Assembly (NCBI GenBank): GCA_900551395.1
Contig: URVX01000092.1
Location: 1-5,265 of the forward strand
Source of the DNA: an uncultured Subdoligranulum sp.
GTDB taxonomy: Bacteria; Bacillota; Clostridia; Christensenellales; CAG-314
Reading direction: 5' to 3'
DNA: 5,265 bases
Part shown: positions 1-3,151 of the stretch, one piece after another
Numbering within the stretch: the stretch's first letter is position 1
How the letters are laid out: each line of letters begins with the position of its first letter
The notes under the pieces: generated by a model
Told to the model about the DNA's origin: nothing
The model's input: only the letters and a program-made list of their open reading frames with translations
Databases searched by the model: none
Translations under genes and position numbers: made by a program

Positions 1-249
1 CAGCTTTTTGTTGGGACTATGCAGCGAGTTTTCTTCCTCCAAGCCGAGCATATACAAAACGGAGCAGTCAAAGAAATCCGAAAGCTTTATCAGATTTCTG
101 GTACACGGCAAATTTGCGCATGACGGCGACAGCCAATAACGAAGTCTCGACAAACCCACTCCCGAAAGAGAGCTGATTTCTTCAAGCCGCAAACCGCTGT
201 CGAAAACAAGCTCCCTCAGTCTTTCCCCGAAGCAACGCGCTGTATTCAA
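1..249 (-). CDS. XRE (Cro/CI) family transcriptional regulator, C-terminal end cut by the window
   Basis: Reading leftward from a TTG at 249-247 gives 83 codons with no stop before the window edge. The product looks like a Cro/CI-type DNA-binding domain. Residues 8-20 (GERLRELVFDSGL) form a first helix, 22-31 (LEEISSLSGV) a second, 33-40 (LSRLRYWL) the probable recognition helix, and 53-71 (LIKLSDFFDCSVLYMLGLE) match the family ending in which a conserved leucine/phenylalanine-rich helix leads to a Y-[LM]-L-G motif. I chose this TTG because a G-rich Shine-Dalgarno run (257-261) lies 7 nt upstream. A second in-frame TTG at 255-253 is possible, and no ATG occurs before the upstream in-frame stop. 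These proteins usually bind short dyad operators as dimers and often repress their own gene. The target is unknown, and whatever follows the HTH (ligand-binding or peptidase domain) is outside the window. Confidence 0.72.
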   Translation of the reverse strand, partial: MNTARCFGERLRELVFDSGLRLEEISSLSGVGLSRLRYWLSPSCANLPCTRNLIKLSDFFDCSVLYMLGLEEENSLHSPNKKL

Positions 250-256
250 AGCCAAA

Positions 257-270
257 CCCCCTTTTTCTCC
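257..270 (-). promoter_or_regulatory. Ribosome binding site deciding a TTG start
   Basis: On the minus strand a GGAG (270-267) and a run of five G (261-257) precede the partial XRE gene. The G run is 7 nt from the TTG at 249 but only 1 nt from the TTG at 255, which favours the inner start. GGAG is 11 nt from the outer TTG, so the outer start is not excluded. Confidence 0.45.
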
Positions 271-342
271 GCAGCGGACAACCTGCCGCAGCGTCGAAAT
301 CCCAATTTATTCGGCTCCCACACCAAAAGCCGCTTTGCTGTT

Positions 343-371
343 ATATTAACACAAAGCTCCGAGTATTTCCA
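343..371 (-). promoter_or_regulatory. Predicted sigma-A-type promoter of the partial XRE gene
   Basis: On the minus strand there is a -35-like TGGAAA (371-366, 4 of 6 consensus bases), a 17-bp spacer, and a -10-like TAATAT (348-343, 4 of 6) carrying the extended -10 TG one base upstream. It would start transcription near 336, leaving an untranslated leader of roughly 85 nt before the TTG at 249. This is seen by eye only; the spacing and the extended -10 are the best support. Confidence 0.45.
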
Positions 372-386
372 CGACAAAAAGTGTCG
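372..386. promoter_or_regulatory. Dyad CGACA-N5-TGTCG next to a promoter, possible operator
   Basis: A perfect 5-bp inverted repeat with a 5-nt AAAAG centre lies directly upstream of the predicted -35 of the partial XRE gene and 15 bp after the stop of the 401-718 gene. Its position suits an operator for an XRE-type dimer. It could instead form a weak hairpin at the end of the upstream transcript, but no T run follows it on the minus strand, so it is unlikely to be an intrinsic terminator. Confidence 0.3.
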
Positions 387-400
387 CGTAAATTTCCCGT

Positions 401-718
401 TCAGGAAAGGAAAAGCTCCTTTATCAACGGATATTCTCTGTCTATCAGCTTTTCTGCAAACAGATTGCAGTTGCGCACATATCTGTCCACCGTGCGCGAC
501 GCAACATGCAGCTTGCTTGCGATATCCTCGTAGCTCAAGTCGCAGACGTCAATAAACACAAAATAAAATACGCTGTGAAAAACAGTGCCCTTGTCCAAAT
601 CGTATAGATACAAATAATCGGAAATTCTGTCAAACAAATGTCCGATTTCACCACGCAGCGCATTGTCGTTCAAGCTTTGTCCCGCGCATCTGAGTCTTTC
701 AAGCATATTATTTCTCAT
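401..718 (-). CDS. Small helix-turn-helix protein (sigma-70 region 4-like), 105 aa
   Basis: The product starts MRNNMLERLR and ends IKELFLS. An N-terminal part (about 1-60) with the aromatic stretch FHSVFYFVFIDV precedes a helix-turn-helix: helix LSYEDIASKLHV (61-72) and probable recognition helix SRTVDRYVRNCNLFAEKLI (74-92). The pattern S-x-x-[DE]-I-A-x-x-L-x-V-S-x-R-T-V is typical of sigma region 4 and the related small phage or mobile-element HTH proteins, so a DNA-binding or transcription role is likely; no specific family is recognised. I chose the ATG at 718 because a G-rich Shine-Dalgarno (729-725) is 6 nt upstream. The frame stays open to a TTG at 943, adding 75 residues, but that extension crosses a terminator-like hairpin and has no similar support. 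I see no clear promoter between the terminator and the start, so it may depend on read-through from further upstream. Confidence 0.65.
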   Translation of the reverse strand: MRNNMLERLRCAGQSLNDNALRGEIGHLFDRISDYLYLYDLDKGTVFHSVFYFVFIDVCDLSYEDIASKLHVASRTVDRYVRNCNLFAEKLIDREYPLIKELFLS

Positions 719-740
719 TGTTTGCCCCCGAAAAACATCA

Positions 741-762
741 AAAAAAGCCACGAAAAATCGTG
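741..762 (-). terminator. Rho-independent terminator-like hairpin
   Basis: On the minus strand CACGA-TTTT-TCGTG forms a 5-bp stem with a 4-nt loop (762-749), followed by GGC and a run of six T (746-741), with five more T after GATG. It would end minus-strand transcripts from the XRE gene or from the hairpin-rich segment just upstream. The stem is short, so it may leak and act as an attenuator before the 401-718 gene. Confidence 0.5.
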
Positions 763-952
763 ACCCCGAATTTTGCGCAAATATTTTATTTTCCGGCGTA
801 AGGCTTGCTCCACTGTCCAAATCCGCAACAAAAATCTCTGCCTGTACGCAGAGCGGACAGGTCACATGTCGCCGAAAACAAAAGGATTCCGCCTTATTCA
901 ATGCAATGCGCGCGCTGTTATCGCGCTGCCGACGCTCCCCCAAGCGGAAAAT
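763..952 (-). other. Hairpin-rich intergenic segment, possible structured RNA or dispersed repeat
   Basis: These 190 bases lie between the displaced XRE tail and the terminator-like hairpin and hold no gene I accept. They carry several inverted repeats: CTCTGC-6 nt-GCAGAG (835-852), the alternative CCTGT/ACAGG stem with an inner CGC/GCG pairing (841-861), and GCGCG/CGCGC arms around 910-926. On the minus strand CTGTCC (860-855) can also pair with a downstream GGACAG, enclosing the 6-bp hairpin. Together with the terminator at 741-762 this resembles the 3' part of a structured transcript. It could also be a repeat element or simply the 3' UTR of the XRE gene. No RNA family is recognised. Confidence 0.25.
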
Positions 953-1015
953 CTATTTTTCGGTAAACGCCTTCAAAAAGTCGGTTAGCACGTCAAGCTG
1001 CTCCTTGTTCAAAAA
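953..1015 (-). pseudogene. Displaced C-terminal tail of the XRE regulator (out of frame)
   Basis: In the frame one base away from the XRE gene, the minus strand reads LNKEQLDVLTDFLKAFTEK and then TAG at 955-953. This is the kind of amphipathic ending common in XRE regulators (a Leu-x-x-Glu-Gln helix ending in a Lys-rich tail). It begins exactly where the XRE frame stops. Adding one T to the five-T run (1015-1011, A on the plus strand) would join the two parts into a continuous 110-residue protein. The tail has no start codon or Shine-Dalgarno of its own that I would accept. Confidence 0.6.
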
Positions 1016-1284
1016 CGCGCAAGCATAGAAATTAGCTCGCGCAATTTCACCTCCGTTTCCTCGCTTTCGTTTTCCGCAAAAAAGTAAGAAAGCGAAATAC
1101 CGAAAAACTGACATATTTTCTCTATGGACTTGAGAGAGGGCGACCTGGTAGCATCGCGGCTGGCGTTTTTCTTCCATTGGTACATGGTGGTGGATATTTC
1201 CGTTTCCTTCATCAGGGCGTTCATGCTCATATGCTTTTCCTTGAGCAGCTGCTCCACTCGCGCCATAACATGCTCTCTGTCCAT
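1009..1284 (-). CDS. XRE (Cro/CI) family transcriptional regulator, probably frameshifted near the end
   Basis: A 91-aa product beginning MDREHVMARVEQLLKEKH. The HTH spans about residues 6-69: helix SMNALMKETEI (20-30), recognition helix STTMYQWKK (31-39), a linker rich in Arg, Asp and Ser with the family-typical P-S-L-x-S-I-E-K-I (49-57), and CQFFGISLSYFF (58-69) matching the usual end of the domain. An acidic linker (ENESEETE) and a short helix KLRELISMLARF follow before a TGA. The stop falls in a T homopolymer, and a convincing continuation sits in the next frame (953-1015). The start at 1284 has GGAGA (1300-1296) 11 nt upstream, rather far but the best available. It likely acts as a dimeric DNA-binding repressor, perhaps of itself given the dyads in its promoter region; the target is unknown. 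Confidence 0.8.
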   Translation of the reverse strand: MDREHVMARVEQLLKEKHMSMNALMKETEISTTMYQWKKNASRDATRSPSLKSIEKICQFFGISLSYFFAENESEETEVKLRELISMLARF

Positions 1285-1303
1285 TTGCAGTCAATTCTCC
1301 GTT

Positions 1304-1324
1304 AATACTATTTTAATAGATATT
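1304..1324. promoter_or_regulatory. AT-rich dyad in the XRE leader, possible operator
   Basis: CTATT-TT-AATAG (1308-1319) is a perfect inverted repeat with a 2-nt centre, extended by AATA (1304-1307) and TATT (1321-1324) with one unpaired A. It lies between the predicted transcription start and the Shine-Dalgarno site of the XRE gene. It could be a second operator or a weak leader hairpin. AT-rich dyads also arise by chance. Confidence 0.25.
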
Positions 1325-1356
1325 CTGCACGGATATTAAATGCTTTATACTACACA

Positions 1357-1386
1357 ATTATAGTGCAAATGCACTGTCGGATTTAA
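1357..1386 (-). promoter_or_regulatory. Predicted promoter of the 1009-1284 XRE gene
   Basis: A perfect -10 hexamer TATAAT occurs on the minus strand at 1362-1357. The best -35-like element is TTAAAT (1386-1381, 3 of 6 consensus bases) at an 18-bp spacer, which is poor. Transcription would begin near 1350, about 65 nt before the ATG at 1284. The perfect -10 and its position between an upstream terminator and the gene are the main support. Confidence 0.4.
1362..1375. promoter_or_regulatory. Dyad AGTGCA-AA-TGCACT overlapping the -10 edge, possible operator
   Basis: A perfect 6-bp inverted repeat with a 2-nt centre lies in the promoter spacer and touches the -10 hexamer of the XRE gene. A dimeric repressor bound here would block RNA polymerase, so this is a reasonable candidate site for self-repression by the XRE protein. 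It has no Shine-Dalgarno or terminator character. Binding is inference. Confidence 0.42.
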
Positions 1387-1402
1387 AATTCGCCGCCGGA
1401 GA

Positions 1403-1437
1403 AAAACATAAAAGACAAGCGCACAAACGCGCTTGTC
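1403..1437 (-). terminator. Rho-independent terminator of the 1474-1893 gene
   Basis: GACAAGCGC and GCGCTTGTC (1414-1422 and 1429-1437) form a perfect 9-bp GC-containing stem with a 6-nt loop. On the minus strand it is followed by TTTTATGTTTTT. It begins 37 nt after the TGA of the 139-aa gene, which supports that gene being transcribed and separates it from the XRE gene. Confidence 0.85.
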
Positions 1438-1473
1438 CGAAAATAAATCAAAGGAAAAAACATTTCTCGTCTG

Positions 1474-1893
1474 TCACAATTCCGAAGGCAGGTACAAAAG
1501 AATTTCCAAAAAGTCCGGTCCCAGCAAAAATCTGTGAGCTTCCGGCTCGACTGCCACGCCGTAAAGCTCCTTGCTTGCCTTAACCGTTTTAAACAGCTCG
1601 CTTGCCGAAACGCAGCGCGCTTCCGCATCGTCGCGAAGCCTGGAATACGCCTTAAGGTAACGATGTCCTCTCTCCGTCAGCCAATCGCCGGAGTCGCGTT
1701 TTACGTAAAGCTCCGAATCGCGCAGACAACGCATAACCGCGTAAAGCGTTTTGTCGTCACGCCTCGCATCCAGTCTCTCCAGCAATGCTTCCAGCACCGA
1801 ACCGCCCTTAAGCGCGGACGCGTCGGGACGGAAATCAGAATTTGCGTCCATTTCGTCGAGATAATAACCGACGCACCGTTCCGTTTTATTCAT
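1474..1893 (-). CDS. Hypothetical protein, 139 aa, possible winged-helix segment
   Basis: The product starts MNKTERCVGYYLDEMD and ends ILLYLPSEL. It is soluble, highly charged, and has no signal peptide or membrane segment. Residues 33-83 look like a winged-helix fold: a helix VLEALLERLD, then TLYAVMRCLRDSELYVKR, then DWLTERGHRYLKAY, where L-T-x-x-G-x-x-Y-L is typical of the wing and last helix of PadR/MarR-like proteins. This is a pattern judgement, not a family assignment. The C-terminal part (95-139) is unrecognised. I chose the ATG at 1893 because an AGGCAGGG-type Shine-Dalgarno lies 7 nt upstream; the frame stays open to 1938, adding 15 residues without a comparable site. The strong terminator just downstream supports a real gene. 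Its promoter is unclear; possible elements are weak. Confidence 0.68.
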   Translation of the reverse strand: MNKTERCVGYYLDEMDANSDFRPDASALKGGSVLEALLERLDARRDDKTLYAVMRCLRDSELYVKRDSGDWLTERGHRYLKAYSRLRDDAEARCVSASELFKTVKASKELYGVAVEPEAHRFLLGPDFLEILLYLPSEL

Positions 1894-2100
1894 TTGTTTT
1901 CCCTGCCTAATTTTTTGTAATGTCCGATTTTTTCGCACAAAATTCGTCGTACTACACCCGCTCTGCTTAAATGCCGACGAAACCCCGCATAAACCGTTGC
2001 CTTTTTTAAGACAAAAGAACGCAAAACGCTTTTAAGACTTTTGTCCGTTCCGACGCATAATCGGTTTAAAAGCGCAAAAAATCTTCCGAAAAGTATTATA
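1894..2100. other. AT-rich intergenic region with short repeats, no gene seen
   Basis: This stretch between the dut terminator and the 139-aa gene has no coding sequence I accept. It should hold the promoter of the 139-aa gene. A weak minus-strand candidate is TTGTCT, a 17-bp spacer and TATGCG. It also contains a cluster of short direct and inverted repeats at 2004-2074, described separately. Confidence 0.4.
2004..2074. repeat. Cluster of short direct and inverted repeats upstream of the 139-aa gene
   Basis: TTTTAAGAC occurs twice in direct orientation (2004-2012 and 2030-2038). GACAAAAG (2010-2017) is inverted as CTTTTGTC (2038-2045). CGCTTTTAA (2027-2035) is inverted as TTAAAAGCG (2066-2074), enclosing a small CCGA/TCGG stem. 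All are perfect over 8-9 bp. They could be operator half-sites or a leader stem-loop for the 139-aa gene. The T- and A-rich composition makes chance matches fairly likely. Confidence 0.35.
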
Positions 2101-2144
2101 AAATAAAAAAACGAAAAGGGCAACCGAAAGACCGCCCTTTTTCG
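2101..2144 (-). terminator. Rho-independent terminator of the nrdD-nrdG-dut operon
   Basis: AAAAGGGC (2114-2121) and GCCCTTTT (2134-2141) form an 8-bp stem with a 12-nt loop, extendable by CG/CG around one bulged T. On the minus strand it is followed by a run of seven T, an A, then more T. It begins about 22 nt after the dut stop codon, so it ends the operon transcript. Confidence 0.88.
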
Positions 2145-2165
2145 ACAAAATAGAACAATTCGCCT

Positions 2166-2606
2166 TTATTTCCTGCCTGTGGAGCCGAAGCCGCCCTCTC
2201 CTCTCTCAGTTTCGGAAAGCTCGTCGGCTTGGTCAAATTCCGCCTTGAGAAAAGGAGTTATCACCAGCTGCGCTATCCTTTCTCCGTCCTCTATTCTCTG
2301 CGGCTGCTCACCGTGATTGTGCAGCGCAACGGTTATCTCTCCGCGATAATCCGAGTCGACGACTCCCACCTTGTTGGCGGGAGCAAGCCCTCTTTTGGAG
2401 GCAAGCCCGCTTCTCGCGTATATAAGTCCCGCATATCCTTCGGGAATTTCCATTGCAAGCTTTGTGCCTACGAATACGGTGGAGTGCGGGTTTATATCCA
2501 CGCCGCCCTCGACGCACGCATATAAATCCGCACCTGCGGCAAGCTCGCTGCCGCGCGTGGGCAGCTTGGCTTTAGGGTCGAGCTTTCTGACCTTTACACG
2601 CATCAT
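2166..2606 (-). CDS. dut: Deoxyuridine 5'-triphosphate nucleotidohydrolase (dUTPase)
   Basis: This enzyme hydrolyses dUTP to dUMP and pyrophosphate, keeping uracil out of DNA and supplying dUMP to thymidylate synthase. At 146 aa it has the usual size of the trimeric family, and all five motifs are present in order: AAGADLYA (23-30), RSGLASKRG (65-73), GVVDSDYRGEI (81-91, with the catalytic Asp84 and the uracil-stacking Tyr87), GERIAQLVI (108-116), and the glycine-rich C-terminal RGEGGFGSTG (135-144) that closes over the substrate. It is cytoplasmic. The start is doubled: ATGATG at 2606-2601. AGGAGA (2616-2611) is 4 nt from the first ATG and 7 nt from the second, so translation may begin at residue 2 (MRVKVRKL). 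Either way it overlaps the nrdG stop, which suggests translational coupling, and a terminator follows. Confidence 0.97.
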   Translation of the reverse strand: MMRVKVRKLDPKAKLPTRGSELAAGADLYACVEGGVDINPHSTVFVGTKLAMEIPEGYAGLIYARSGLASKRGLAPANKVGVVDSDYRGEITVALHNHGEQPQRIEDGERIAQLVITPFLKAEFDQADELSETERGEGGFGSTGRK

Positions 2607-3145
2607 TTTTTCTCCTTTTCGTAAAATTCTTCCGCAAGAACAACCTGCCCCGTCGCATGCGATTTTTTTACGTCGATTATCCTTTGATTGGAGCTGCCGC
2701 GAAAACGCAGCTTGAGGTCTTTTTTCTCCTCCACAAATTCTCCGTCCACAAGGACGTCGATATTTGAAAGCATTCTCATCGGCTCATCCCATTTGACCGC
2801 CATGTTTTCCAGTATATCACGGTCGAAAAGATAACCCGTATAGCACCAGACGGTTTTGGAGGGAAACCTTCTTTTGAACTCCTCCAGCAAACCCACGAGC
2901 TCGGACTGGTTGGGGCGCTCGAAAGGCTCTCCGCCCAGCAGCGACAGCCCCGAAATGTAGTCGGGCAGGCACGCGGCGAAAATTTCTTCGGCAACCTCCC
3001 GCGAAAAAGGCTGTCCGTAGTCGAAATCCCACGTCTCGGAATTGAAGCAGCCCTTGCAATGGTGGGTGCAGCCGCTGACAAACAGCGACACTCGCACCCC
3101 CACTCCGTTGGCAATGTCGGTTTTTTTGATTGTTGCGTAATTCAT
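2603..3145 (-). CDS. nrdG: Anaerobic ribonucleoside-triphosphate reductase-activating protein (radical SAM)
   Basis: NrdG uses a [4Fe-4S] cluster and S-adenosylmethionine to make a 5'-deoxyadenosyl radical that abstracts hydrogen from the glycyl-radical residue of NrdD. The N-terminus MNYATIKKTDIANGVGVRVSLFVSGC closely follows the family pattern (E. coli NrdG also begins MNY). The cluster-binding CX3CX2C motif is Cys26, Cys30 and Cys33 in SGCTHHCKGCFN. GGEPF (71-75) is the SAM-binding GGE motif, WCYTGY (100-105) is the next conserved strand, and FRGSSNQR (148-155) is the characteristic C-terminal motif. At 180 aa it is slightly longer than E. coli NrdG (about 154 aa) and complete. It starts 6 nt after the nrdD stop with only a weak Shine-Dalgarno, which suggests coupling to nrdD translation. 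Its end overlaps dut. Confidence 0.97.
   Translation of the reverse strand: MNYATIKKTDIANGVGVRVSLFVSGCTHHCKGCFNSETWDFDYGQPFSREVAEEIFAACLPDYISGLSLLGGEPFERPNQSELVGLLEEFKRRFPSKTVWCYTGYLFDRDILENMAVKWDEPMRMLSNIDVLVDGEFVEEKKDLKLRFRGSSNQRIIDVKKSHATGQVVLAEEFYEKEKK
2611..2619 (-). promoter_or_regulatory. Ribosome binding site of dut, inside the end of nrdG
   Basis: AAAAGGAGA on the minus strand lies within the last codons of nrdG. Its spacing (7 nt) favours the second of two adjacent ATG codons (2603-2601) over the first (2606-2604, 4 nt), making the overlap TGATG rather than ATGA. Confidence 0.7.
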
Positions 3146-3151
3146 AAGCTT

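Noticed and set aside
719..943. N-terminal extension of the 401-718 gene to a TTG at 943 (75 more residues, including a CPLC motif)
   Set aside because: It runs through a terminator-like hairpin and other inverted repeats, has a poor start, and does not resemble a domain; the ATG at 718 has a better-placed Shine-Dalgarno. Kept as a question under the findings.
953..1294. Whole 113-codon minus-strand frame overlapping the XRE gene
   Set aside because: Only its last 19 codons look natural; the rest is an out-of-frame reading of the XRE HTH. The tail is treated as the displaced C-terminus.
2004..2074. CRISPR array or tandem repeat array
   Set aside because: The repeats are only 8-9 bp, mostly inverted, and lack regular spacers.
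1890..2123. Minus-strand frame of 77 codons rich in Phe and Lys upstream of the 139-aa gene
   Set aside because: It begins inside the dut terminator stem, has low-complexity A/T-driven composition and no Shine-Dalgarno, and overlaps the start of the 139-aa gene.
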